From: G965247775 sp965247775
Lineage (GTDB): Bacteria > Chloroflexota > Dehalococcoidia > Bin125
NCBI GenBank assembly: GCA_965247775.1
Contig: OZ252031.1
Location: forward strand, 1,674,001-1,738,000
Reading direction: 5' to 3'
Length of the DNA stretch: 64,000 nt
Under the pieces are notes generated by a model. The model did not search any database. It had not been told where the DNA came from and saw only the letters and a program-made list of their open reading frames with translations. The translations under genes were made by a program, and so were the position numbers. Numbering within the stretch: the stretch's first letter is position 1; each line of letters starts with the position of its first letter. Positions 44,024-52,019 of the stretch are shown here, one piece after another.

Positions 44024-44809
44024 ATGAGCGCGACGCCGCTGCACGAGGCGCTGGAGATCCCGCTGCCGGAGGCCGGGCGGCCGAGCCTGCTGGCCGTGGT
44101 GGGCGGGGGCGGCAAGACGACGCTGCTGTTCGCGCTGGGGGCGGAACGATCGGCCGCCGGGGGGGCGGCTGCGAGCGCCGTGAGCGTGCTGACGACGACG
44201 ACGAAGTTCACGATCCCGGCGGCGGGGGCGGAGTTCCCGACGGTACTGGCGACGAATGTCCTGGTGCGGGCGGCGGCGATCGCGGAGGTGCAGGGGCGGG
44301 GGCCGGCGACGGTCCTGGTGGGGGCGGGGCGGGGGGAGCGGGGGCGGCTGCTGGGGGTGGAGGCGGAGTGGCCGTCGCAGGCGCTGGGGATCGCGGGGGT
44401 GACGTTCGTGGGGGTGGAGGCGGACGGGTCGGCGGGGCGGCCGTTCAAGGCGCCGGCGTCGCATGAGCCGGTGATGCCGGCGGGGGTCACGCACGTGGCG
44501 GCGGTGGTGGGCGTGGAGGCGCTGGGCAAGCCGCTGGAGGCGCGCTTCGTGCATCGGCCGGAGCGGGTGATGGCGCTGACGGGGGCGCGCGAGGGGGCCG
44601 AGGTGACGGCTGGGATGATCGGGGCTGTGTTGTCGCACGCCGCCGGAGGCCGGAAGGGAGTTCCCGCCGCAGCGGCGTTCAGTGTCCTGGTGACACGGGC
44701 GGGACGCGACATCGAGGGAGCGCGGGCGATCGGGGCGGCATGCCGGGAACGGGGCGTCGAGCGGGCCGTCGCCTGGGATGCGACGGAGGCCGTGATCGAG
44801 GCGGTGTGA
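44024..44809 (+). CDS. yqeC: Selenium-dependent molybdenum hydroxylase accessory protein YqeC
   Basis: A 261-residue YqeC-family protein. The P-loop-like VVGGGGKTTLLFALG at about residue 25-39, the TTTTKFTIP segment and the diagnostic EADGSAGRPFKAPASHEPVMP identify it. YqeC co-occurs with selD and EF2563-type proteins in organisms that carry a labile selenium cofactor in molybdenum hydroxylases, independent of selenocysteine. It is divergent from mobA and lies near two predicted selenoprotein genes, so it is direct support for selenium use here. No molybdenum hydroxylase gene is in the window. Confidence 0.85.
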   Translation: MSATPLHEALEIPLPEAGRPSLLAVVGGGGKTTLLFALGAERSAAGGAAASAVSVLTTTTKFTIPAAGAEFPTVLATNVLVRAAAIAEVQGRGPATVLVGAGRGERGRLLGVEAEWPSQALGIAGVTFVGVEADGSAGRPFKAPASHEPVMPAGVTHVAAVVGVEALGKPLEARFVHRPERVMALTGAREGAEVTAGMIGAVLSHAAGGRKGVPAAAAFSVLVTRAGRDIEGARAIGAACRERGVERAVAWDATEAVIEAV

Positions 44810-44909
44810 CGCCAGAGCGCCAGGGGTTGGGGCAGGACGGGTACGGGCAAATCTTCGCTGCGGTATTGTGCGTGCGGAAAGTGGGATGAACGTCTGGAGG
44901 GACGCTGCG

Positions 44910-45689
44910 ATGCGGGACCACGAACGGATGCTGAGGGACCCGATGGGCACGTTGCGGGGGGCGTGGGACGACACCGGCTGGCGCTTTGCATTGATCGCGG
45001 CGGCGCTGATCTTCGTACTCGAGACCGTCGTCGAGATCGTCGGGATGGAGCAGGGCAACGCCTGGTGGGCGGCGGAAATGCTCTCGATCGTCGTCGTCGC
45101 GCGATGGCTGGCGGGACGGCCAGTGCGCGGCACGCTGACCGACACGGAGAACATGACCGTGGTCCTTGCGGTCGTCGGCTTGCTGATGGCCGAAGGGGTG
45201 CTGGCCTATACGACGGTGTCGGACAGCTTTGCGGCCCAGCCGATCTTCTGGCCGTTCTCCGTGATGCTGATGCTCACGGTGATCGCGGCGCGGATCGCGG
45301 CGCCGTACGTGATGCGTCCGCTGAACGCGTGGGTGATCATCTACGCGTTTCTTTCCTTCTGGCTGCATCTGACGATGTGGACGTCGGAGCTGTCGTTCGT
45401 GGACCCGCCGTTTACGTGGGCGCTTGCGCTGACTTCGCTCGCGCTGATCGCGCGCTGGATCGCCGGGCGTGGGTTCGCTGGGCCGATGCGGAGCCCCCTC
45501 AACGTGACGCTCGGGATCTATGTGTATCTGCTCTGGTGGCTTGAATACGGCATCAACGAGAGCGGGATCGGGGCGGATCCGTGGGGGAACCAGGAACTGT
45601 ACTGGCCCTGGATCCTGGCGACGCTGGGTCTGGCGCTCGGCGTGCGGATCATTGCGCCGCATCTCGCGGCGCGCGTGGGCGGGGACTAG
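44910..45689 (+). CDS. Seven-segment hypothetical membrane protein
   Basis: A 259-residue integral membrane protein with about seven hydrophobic segments, spaced through the chain: near residues 22-40, 52-66, 82-100, 110-140, 150-172, 178-190 and 225-245, with charged loops between. ATG 44910 has GGAGG nine bases upstream, so two earlier in-frame ATG codons were not used. No family recognised; the acidic, Trp-rich C-terminal half (WWLEYGINESGIGADPW) is distinctive. Confidence 0.75.
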   Translation: MRDHERMLRDPMGTLRGAWDDTGWRFALIAAALIFVLETVVEIVGMEQGNAWWAAEMLSIVVVARWLAGRPVRGTLTDTENMTVVLAVVGLLMAEGVLAYTTVSDSFAAQPIFWPFSVMLMLTVIAARIAAPYVMRPLNAWVIIYAFLSFWLHLTMWTSELSFVDPPFTWALALTSLALIARWIAGRGFAGPMRSPLNVTLGIYVYLLWWLEYGINESGIGADPWGNQELYWPWILATLGLALGVRIIAPHLAARVGGD

Positions 45690-45990
45690 CAGTGGCGTTC
45701 GCGCGATCGACGTTTGGCGCGACGCGTCCTCGTCGGCTCCGTTTCCGCGCGCGCCGCGTCGCGGTGCAGGCGCGGGGGGGACGTGGCTGCGACTCGTCGA
45801 TGAGTACGCGGCCAGGGAGGAAGCGGAGTTCTGCGCGGTCCTGCGGGAGTTGTTCGTCGAGCGGCCGCGGGATCTGTCGAGCGTCGAGCCAGCCGTCTCC
45901 GAGGAGTTGCAGCGGTTCTAGCGGCAGGATCTGGCGGCGCGGCGGGCGCAGGGCGCGCCGGCCGAGCAGTGCTGGCGCGCCTACCAGTAC
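45690..45990 (+). pseudogene. Decayed ORF remnant with in-frame TAG
   Basis: Between the membrane protein and fdhA a plus-strand frame encodes a helical, protein-like stretch (WLRLVDEYAAREEAEFCAVL, then RELFVERPRDL) that ends at TAG 45919-45921, and the same frame continues in like style (RQDLAARRAQGAPAEQCWRA). There is no start codon at the beginning. One point change (TGG to TAG) would explain the interruption. Family unknown; the region overlaps the fdhA 3' end antisense. Confidence 0.35.
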
Positions 45991-48776
45991 TGGCGGCGTT
46001 TGCCGCGGCGACGCTTGCCGCCGCCGTGGCCCCACTCCTGGGGGTCGGCGGCGCGGTCGAGGGCGACGGCGCAGACCTTGTATTCGGGGATGCGGGATTG
46101 CGGGTCGTAGGCGTTGTTGGTGAGCCAGTTGGCGGCGGAGTCCTTGAGGCGGAGGAAGGGCACGAAGACGGAGCCGGGGGCGACGTCCTCGGTGAGGAAG
46201 GCGACGCCCTCGAGGCGACCGCGGCGTGAGCGGAGGAGGACGGTTTCGCCGTCGGCGATCTCGGCGCGGGCGGCGTCGGCGGGGTGGACGGCGACGCGGA
46301 GTTCCGGGAAGGAGTCGGCGAGGCCCTGGACGCGACTGGTGAGGGCGCCGCCGTGCCAGTGGTAGAGGACACGGCCGGTGTTGAGGATGAGGGGATAGGC
46401 GTCGTCGGGCTGCTCCTCGGCGGGGGCGGTCTGACGCACGGGGACGAACTTGGCCTTGCCGCGAGGGAAGTCCCGGGCGTACATGCGCTCGGTGCCGGGA
46501 TGCGCAGGGTCGGGGCAGGGCCACTGGATGCCGCCTTCGCGGTCGAGGCGATCATGGGAGAGGCCGGCCATGATGGGGGTGAGCGCGGCGAGTTCGTCGA
46601 AGATCGCGGCGGCGGAGGGGTGGTCGAAGCCGCGCAGTTCGACGTTGCGCCGCCGCGCGACGCGGGCGGCGAGGTCCTGCACGATCTCCCAGTCGGGCCG
46701 GGCCTCGCCGGGAGGGTCGAGGAGCTTGCGGAGGCGCTGGACGCGGCGCTCGCTGTTGGTGACGGTGCCCTCCTTCTCAGCGAAGGAGGCGGCGGGGAGG
46801 ACGACGTCGGCGATGTCGGCAGTCTCCTGCATGAAGATGTCCTGCACCACGAGGAAGTCGAGCGTGGCGAGCATCTCGGTGGCGTGCGCGAGGTTGGGGT
46901 CGGTGAGCGCGGGGTTCTCGCCGACGACGTACATGCAGCGGATGCTGCCGTCGCCCATGGCCTCGACCATGTCGGTGGCGCGCAGCCCCTCCTTGTCTGA
47001 CAAGCGGAGGGCGGCCACGTCGCCGCCCCAGACGGACTGGAAGCGGGCGAGGTTGTCGGGGGTGTAGCGCTGGTAGCCGGGGAGGGCGTCGGGAACGCAG
47101 CCGGCGTCGCCGGCGCCCTGGACGTTGTTCTGGCCGCGCAGGGGGGAGACGCCGTTGCCGGCGCGGCCGACCTGGCCGGTGAGCAGGGCGAGGTTGAGGA
47201 GGGCAGTGGCGTTGGCGGTGCCGTTGGTGTGCTGGGTGACGCCCATGCCCCAGAGGAGGCAGGAGCCATCGCGGCCGGGGGGGCCGCCGTGCCCGGCGGG
47301 GCGGGCGTAGAGGCGGGCGGCGCGGCAGAGGAGATCGGCCGGGACGCCGGAGAGTTCCTGCACATGTTCGGGGGTGTAGTGGTCGAGGGCGGCGCGCCAG
47401 GCGTCGAAGTCCTCGGTGCGGTCGCGGATGAATGCTTCGTCGTGGAGGTTCTCGTCGAGGATGAGCTTGGCCATGCCGTTGAGGACGGCGACGTCGGTGC
47501 CGGGGTACTGGCGCAGCCAGAGGTCGGTGTGATCGCAGAGTTCGATGCGCTTGGGATTGAGGATGATCATGCGGACGCCGTGATCGTTGACGGCGCGGCG
47601 GATGCGGCTGGCGATGACGGGGTGGTTGGAGGAGGTGTCGGAGCCGACGACCATGACGCAGCCGGCGTCCTCGTAGTCGGTGTAGGAGTTGGAGGTGGCG
47701 CCGCTGCCGAGCTGGTTGAGCATGGCATCGACGGAGGGGGCGTGGCAGAGGCTAGTGCAGTGGTCGATGTTGTTGGTGCCCATGAGGGCGCGGACGAGCT
47801 TCTGGATCAGGTAGTTGTCCTCGTTGGTGGCTTTGGCGCTGGCGAAGGCGCCGAAGTGGCCGCGGTGCTGGACGAACTTGTCGGCGACGAGGTCGAGAGC
47901 CTCGTCCCAGGTGGCGGGCTGGAGGGCGCCAGCGCGGCGGATGAGGGGCGTCGTGAGGCGGTCGGGGTGGTTGACGAACGAGACGCCGAAGCGGCCCTTG
48001 ACGCAGAGGAGGCCGAGGGAGGAGCGGTTGGCGGGGTCGTCATCGACGTGGGTGACGCGGCCGGCGTCGTCGGCGGAGAGCTGGATGCCGCAGCCGACGC
48101 CGCAGTAGGGGCAGACCGTGGAGACGGTGCGGGCGGGGGCGGGGGGCTGCTTGGAGCGGATGGCGCCGGTGGGACAGGCGGCGACGCACTGGCCGCACGA
48201 GGTGCAGATGGACTCCCCGAGGGGTTCGTCGGCGAAGGGGGCGATGCGGGTGGCGGCGGCGGCGCCGGCGATGCCGATCGCGCCGATGTGCTGGAGGTCC
48301 TGGCAGGCGGAGGTGCAGCGACCGCAGAGGATGCACTCGGTGGCGTCGAAGAGGTAGAAGGGGTTGCTCTCGTCGCGGTGATCGTTGCGGCGGGGGGTCC
48401 AGCGGCGGGGGTCGGCGACGTGGGAGACGGCAGCGCGGCCGAGTTCGGAGCCGGGCTGGGGATCGGATTCGGGGTCGCGCATGGCGAGGGTGAGTTCGAG
48501 GACACCGCGGCGGACATCGCGCGCTTGCTCGGATTGGGTGTGCACGACCATGCCATCATTCGCGGGAAGGGAGCAGGAGGCGGGGAGGCCGCGGACACCG
48601 TCGATCTCGACGAGGCAGGTGCGGCAGGCGCCGAGGGCGGGGCCGTCCGGGTCCTTGCAGAGGTGGGGGAAGCCGCCGTCGCGGGCGAGGACAGCGTCGA
48701 GGACGGTGGCGCCGGGGGGGACCTGAATGGGTTCGCCATCGACGGTGAGGGAGAGGGGAGCGCTCGTGGGAGTCAT
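45981..48776 (-). CDS. fdhA: Formate dehydrogenase alpha subunit (cysteine type)
   Basis: A 931-residue molybdoenzyme. N-terminal [2Fe-2S] domain (Cys40, 51, 54, 68), then two [4Fe-4S] ferredoxin motifs (CILCGRCTSAC, CTSCGQCVAACP), the proximal cluster CPYCGVGCG near 222 and the Mo catalytic domain with the active-site Cys344 in TSLCHAPSVD, where other formate dehydrogenases have selenocysteine (UHAPS-like). The bis-MGD binding C-terminal domain follows. It oxidises formate to CO2 and passes electrons to the NuoEF-type partner (48773). Its start overlaps the fdhB stop (ATGA). The C-terminal tail is Lys/Arg/Gly-rich. Confidence 0.93.
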   Translation of the reverse strand: MTPTSAPLSLTVDGEPIQVPPGATVLDAVLARDGGFPHLCKDPDGPALGACRTCLVEIDGVRGLPASCSLPANDGMVVHTQSEQARDVRRGVLELTLAMRDPESDPQPGSELGRAAVSHVADPRRWTPRRNDHRDESNPFYLFDATECILCGRCTSACQDLQHIGAIGIAGAAAATRIAPFADEPLGESICTSCGQCVAACPTGAIRSKQPPAPARTVSTVCPYCGVGCGIQLSADDAGRVTHVDDDPANRSSLGLLCVKGRFGVSFVNHPDRLTTPLIRRAGALQPATWDEALDLVADKFVQHRGHFGAFASAKATNEDNYLIQKLVRALMGTNNIDHCTSLCHAPSVDAMLNQLGSGATSNSYTDYEDAGCVMVVGSDTSSNHPVIASRIRRAVNDHGVRMIILNPKRIELCDHTDLWLRQYPGTDVAVLNGMAKLILDENLHDEAFIRDRTEDFDAWRAALDHYTPEHVQELSGVPADLLCRAARLYARPAGHGGPPGRDGSCLLWGMGVTQHTNGTANATALLNLALLTGQVGRAGNGVSPLRGQNNVQGAGDAGCVPDALPGYQRYTPDNLARFQSVWGGDVAALRLSDKEGLRATDMVEAMGDGSIRCMYVVGENPALTDPNLAHATEMLATLDFLVVQDIFMQETADIADVVLPAASFAEKEGTVTNSERRVQRLRKLLDPPGEARPDWEIVQDLAARVARRRNVELRGFDHPSAAAIFDELAALTPIMAGLSHDRLDREGGIQWPCPDPAHPGTERMYARDFPRGKAKFVPVRQTAPAEEQPDDAYPLILNTGRVLYHWHGGALTSRVQGLADSFPELRVAVHPADAARAEIADGETVLLRSRRGRLEGVAFLTEDVAPGSVFVPFLRLKDSAANWLTNNAYDPQSRIPEYKVCAVALDRAADPQEWGHGGGKRRRGKRRQYW

Positions 48777-50779
48777 GCGGGGACCTCCGGCGTGAGGGCG
48801 GAGTCGAAGTGGGCGAGGGCGCTGGTGACGGGCGCGACGGCCATTTGGCCCAAGCCGCAGAGCGAGGCGGAGCGGAGGAGGGGGATGAGGGCGTCGATGT
48901 CGGCGCGGGCGGCCTCACGATCGGCCTGGCCGGCGCTGCGGAGGCGGCGGACGGCGGCGGCGAGACGCTCGCCGCCCTCGCGGCAGGGGGTGCACTTGCC
49001 GCAGGACTCGCGGGCGTTGTAGTCGGCCTCGATCTGGAGGATCTCGCCGACGGGGGTCGCGGCGTCGAAGGCGACGATGCCGCCGGAGCCGAGAACGGCG
49101 CCGGCCTCGTCGAGGGCGCCGGGGCCGATGGGGAGGTCGAGCTTCGTGGCGGGGAGGAGCCCGCCGGAGGGGCCGCCGGCGACGACGCCGCCGAGGGCGG
49201 CCGGATCGGCAACGCCGCCGATGTGGAGGATGGCGGCGACGGTGGCGCCCATCGGGACCTCGATCAAACCGGGGCGGGGGACCGCGCCGCTGAGGCTGAT
49301 CAACTTGGTGCCGGGGGCATCGTCGGTGCCGGCGTCGCGGAACCAGTCGACGCCGAAGCGGAAGAGGTCGGGCAGGTTGCAGAGGGTTTCGACGTTGCTG
49401 ATCACGGTGGGGCGGCCCCAGAGGCCGCGCTCGGTGGGGAAGGGAGGGCGCAGGCGAGGGACGGCGCGGCGGCCCTCGATGCTTTCGAGGAGGACGGTTT
49501 CCTCGCCGCAGACGTAGCCGCCGGCGCCGCGACGGATCTCGACGCGGAGGCCCGCGGTGTCACTTCCCTTATGTGCGCGGGCGTTCTGCGCGCCGGGGGC
49601 GCCGGCGCGCAGAACGCCCGCTTCCTCCGCCTGGGCGAGGGCGGTGGTGAGGCGCTGATGGGAGAGCGCCGCTTGCCCGTTGACGTAGATGAAGGCGAGG
49701 TCCGCGCCGACGGCGTGGGCGGCGATGCAGACGCCCTCGATCAGGCGATGGGGGTCGGCCTCCATGAGGGCGCGGTCCTTGAAGACGCCGGGCTCCCCCT
49801 CCTCGGCGTTGACGACGAGGCTCGGGGTGCCGTTGCGGGTGGCAGCGGCGCTGGCGGCGCGCCACTTGAGGTGGACGGGGAAGTAGGCGCCGCCACGGCC
49901 GCGCAGGCCGGAGGCTTCTACCGCGTCGACGATCTCCTCGGGGGTGATGGAGAGCGCTGTCTTGAGGCCGACGTAGGCGCCGGCGGCGCGGGCCTCGTCG
50001 AGGGAGGCGGGGTCGATGTGGCCGGCCCGGGCGAGGAGGCGGCGGGTCTGGGGCGCGAGAAAGTCGTGCAGGGCGGGGTCCTCGGGGGCGCCGGCGAGGA
50101 GGGCGCGCGCGACGCCGGCGGCGGCGGCGGCCGTGACGGGGACGGCGGCGGGACGGGTGGGGCCGTCCGGGGGGAGGGCGAGGACGGGGGCGGCCCAGGC
50201 AGCGCCATCGCCGCCGGTCTCGACGACGTCGATCTCGGGCAAGGCGTCGCGCAGGGCGTCGAGGACGTGGCCCGCGCCGACGGCGCGGGCCATGGCACCG
50301 CCGCGGAGGTTGAGCCGGGGGCGGGGGCCGGGGGGCGACGGCACGAGGGCGGGGGCCGGGTCGGCGGCGAAGCCCGCGGCGGCGCGGCCCCGCTCTGGTG
50401 TATCGGCTCTGCCGAAGAGCGGGCCGTCGTCCTCGACGACGGGAGCGACGGCGCAGGCGAAGCAACACTCGCGTTCCTCCACGCGGCGGCCGGCGTCGCG
50501 GAGGGAGGCGGCCAGGGCGTCGCTGCCAGCCAAGCGGCAGCTCAGACCGCGGCAGACAGCGATCGCGCCGGGCTCGGGGGGGAGGGTGCGGAACTCGGTG
50601 TAGGAGGTCGCGACGGCGTAGAGGTCGGAGTTGGGGATGTGGAGCCAGTGCCCGATCTGCTCCAGGCCGGCGGGGTCAAGGTAGCCCGCGATCTCGTGGA
50701 GCAGGTGGAGGGCGGGGAGCGCTTGGGCGCGCTCCCGGGGGAGAGAAACCAGCCGATCGTCGAGGCCGTCGACCGTCAT
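48773..50779 (-). CDS. fdhB: NAD-linked formate dehydrogenase beta subunit (NuoE-NuoF fusion)
   Basis: A 668-residue fusion: NuoE-like thioredoxin-fold [2Fe-2S] domain (about residues 1-150, CRGLSCR and ECCFAC), then a NuoF-like domain with FMN/NAD segments (GLRGRGGAYFPVHLKW, EEGEPGVFKDR) and the [4Fe-4S] motif ESCGKCTPCREG near residue 600. It hands electrons from FdhA to NAD. ATG 50779 was chosen over an Arg-rich upstream frame. It carries an inserted segment (residues about 389-405) that coincides with a 16-base inverted repeat at 49579-49619. Not seen: a third small FDH subunit or fdhD. Confidence 0.9.
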   Translation of the reverse strand: MTVDGLDDRLVSLPRERAQALPALHLLHEIAGYLDPAGLEQIGHWLHIPNSDLYAVATSYTEFRTLPPEPGAIAVCRGLSCRLAGSDALAASLRDAGRRVEERECCFACAVAPVVEDDGPLFGRADTPERGRAAAGFAADPAPALVPSPPGPRPRLNLRGGAMARAVGAGHVLDALRDALPEIDVVETGGDGAAWAAPVLALPPDGPTRPAAVPVTAAAAAGVARALLAGAPEDPALHDFLAPQTRRLLARAGHIDPASLDEARAAGAYVGLKTALSITPEEIVDAVEASGLRGRGGAYFPVHLKWRAASAAATRNGTPSLVVNAEEGEPGVFKDRALMEADPHRLIEGVCIAAHAVGADLAFIYVNGQAALSHQRLTTALAQAEEAGVLRAGAPGAQNARAHKGSDTAGLRVEIRRGAGGYVCGEETVLLESIEGRRAVPRLRPPFPTERGLWGRPTVISNVETLCNLPDLFRFGVDWFRDAGTDDAPGTKLISLSGAVPRPGLIEVPMGATVAAILHIGGVADPAALGGVVAGGPSGGLLPATKLDLPIGPGALDEAGAVLGSGGIVAFDAATPVGEILQIEADYNARESCGKCTPCREGGERLAAAVRRLRSAGQADREAARADIDALIPLLRSASLCGLGQMAVAPVTSALAHFDSALTPEVPA
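49579..49619. repeat. 16-base perfect inverted repeat inside fdhB
   Basis: GGGCGTTCTGCGCGCC (49579-49594) and its exact reverse complement (49604-49619) with a 9-base loop. It falls in the coding region at a segment (RAGAPGAQNARAHKGS) that is extra compared with NuoF proteins. Confidence 0.9.
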
Positions 50780-50857
50780 TGGACGGATTATCGCACGGCG
50801 GCGGCGTGGCCGGCGCCTGGGCGGGCAGCGGGTCAACCAGCGTCCACGAAGGCGTGG

Positions 50858-51643
50858 CTACCAGGGGATCGGCAGGAAGCGCTTCCAGCCGCGGGGTTTG
50901 ATCTCCTTGATGCGCCAGGGCGCCTTCTGGGTGGAGAAGGTGGGAGCGATGTCGGCGCCGTCGGCGGCGACGAGTTCGGCCAGGGCCTTATCGATGCGGT
51001 CGGCGTCGGCCCAGGTGGCCTTGTAGTGGACGCGGCCGTCCTTGCCGACGACGTAGACCATGTTGGGGAGGTCGCCGAGCTGGTGGTGGACCTCCTGATC
51101 GATACCGTCAACGAGGACGCCGACGGACATGGACTTCTGCCGCACCAGTTCCTGGGCGTACTGCATTTTCTGCTCGTACGTCTTGTGCTCGTGGTAGGCG
51201 GTGAAGATCGTTTCGTCGGGGTGGGGTTCCCGCACGTAGAGGTTGAGGACGGCGACGTCGTGGCCGGCGTACTTGTCCTTGAGCTGCTCGAAGAGCGGCA
51301 CCTGCCGCCGGTAGGGCGGTCACGTCATGGCGCCGGTCATCAGCACGAAATGCTTCTGGCCCTTGAAGGTGGCGGTGTTGACGCGCTCGCCGGTCGTGGT
51401 TTCGAGGTCGATGGCGGGGAATTCCTCGCCGGGAGGGAAGGTGGTCTTGGATTTCTGGTAGAGCTTCTGGATGTAGCCCTCGCCGCCGAGGCCGAGGTGG
51501 CCGAGCATGATCTTGAAGACGCGGACGCGGTCGATGTAGTACATGCTCCAGAAGCCCATCCAGGGCCCGGGGGGCTTGTCGATGGCTTCGTTGTGGTCCT
51601 GTAGGTAGGAGCGCGCGGCCGGCTCCCCTTCGGTGGTGGTCAT
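50858..51643 (-). CDS. Deiodinase-like selenoprotein (redoxin fold)
   Basis: Read through one in-frame TGA (51320-51322), the gene is 261 residues with Sec at codon 108. The motif FVLMTGAMT-U-PPYRRQ matches the iodothyronine-deiodinase signature in which TUPP follows GSC. Past it YVREPHPDETIF parallels the deiodinase Y.EAHPSDGW, and NMVYVVGKDGRVHYK the C-terminal strand. It therefore looks like a bacterial deiodinase/redoxin of the T4-deiodinase family. N-terminal about 80 residues carry no signal peptide; one weak amphipathic segment (MYYIDRVRVFKIMLG). A hairpin follows the TGA. If TGA is a real stop, only 107 residues without the redox site are made. It has no close operon partner. Confidence 0.85.
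51294..51322 (-). promoter_or_regulatory. In-frame UGA and SECIS-like hairpin
   Basis: Minus strand: TGA (51322-51320), 11 bases, then GCGGC-AGGT-GCCGC (51308-51295), a perfect 5-base-pair stem extended by a G-T pair, with an AGGU tetraloop. The known E. coli formate dehydrogenase SECIS apical loop also begins AGGU and sits at a similar distance. Confidence 0.75.
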
Positions 51644-51776
51644 CGTGCGTCCCCCTGTTCCTGCGAGGCGGTCCGGGCCGGCCGCGGCCGCGCGGACCGC
51701 CTCGCAGCGCGTCGGGAGCGATTGTAGCGGCCGGGCGGCCGCGCGGCGTCACCGCTGGCGACATCTGGCGGGGAGC

Positions 51777-51802
51777 GAAACGGCCCCTCCGGAAAGGGGC
51801 CG
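51777..51802 (-). terminator. Rho-independent terminator after the tRNA pair
   Basis: Minus strand CGGCCCCT and AGGGGCCG (51795-51802 with 51781-51788) form a perfect 8-base-pair stem with a 6-base loop, followed by TTTC. It lies 10 bases beyond the tRNA-Glu 3' end and fits transcription of both tRNAs on the minus strand. Confidence 0.75.
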
Positions 51803-51810
51803 TGGTGGCT

Positions 51811-51887
51811 TGGTAGCGCATGGGGGATTCGAACCCCCGATCTCCGCCTTGAGAGGGCGGTGTCCTGGGCCGCTAGACGAATGCGCC
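51811..51887 (-). tRNA. tRNA-Glu (CTC)
   Basis: Cloverleaf on the minus strand: acceptor GGCGCAT/ATGCGCT, anticodon stem CCGCC/GGCGG with loop CTCTCAA (anticodon CUC), T arm GGGGGTTCGAATCCCCC. CCA is encoded. Confidence 0.92.
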
Positions 51888-51893
51888 GGATGG

Positions 51894-51967
51894 TGGCTGG
51901 GGATGGAGGATTCGAACCCCCGCTAACTGATCCAGAGTCAGTCGTCCTACCACTAGACCAATCCCCA
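51894..51967 (-). tRNA. tRNA-Gln (CTG)
   Basis: Minus strand: acceptor TGGGGAT/ATCCCCA, anticodon stem ACTGA/TCAGT with loop CTCTGGA (anticodon CUG), T arm with TTCGAAT, discriminator G, CCA encoded. It is transcribed ahead of the tRNA-Glu gene, 7 bases apart including CCA. Confidence 0.9.
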
Positions 51968-51979
51968 GCGACGGGAGCC

Positions 51980-52009
51980 AGTTTACCGGGGGTGGGGGAG
52001 GGCTCGCAA
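51980..52009 (-). promoter_or_regulatory. Putative tRNA promoter
   Basis: Minus-strand TTGCGA (52004-52009) and TAAACT (51980-51985), spacer 18, ending about 13 bases before the tRNA-Gln 5' end. The -10 match is fair; the -35 match is weak. Confidence 0.4.
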
Positions 52010-52019
52010 TCGGGGGCCG

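Noticed and set aside
45919..45921. Amber codon read as pyrrolysine
   Set aside because: No pyl genes, no supporting context; a decayed gene is simpler.
51811..51967. tRNA-Sec next to the deiodinase-like gene
   Set aside because: The two tRNAs here have normal 7-base acceptor stems and Glu/Gln anticodons, not UCA and the long arms of tRNA-Sec.
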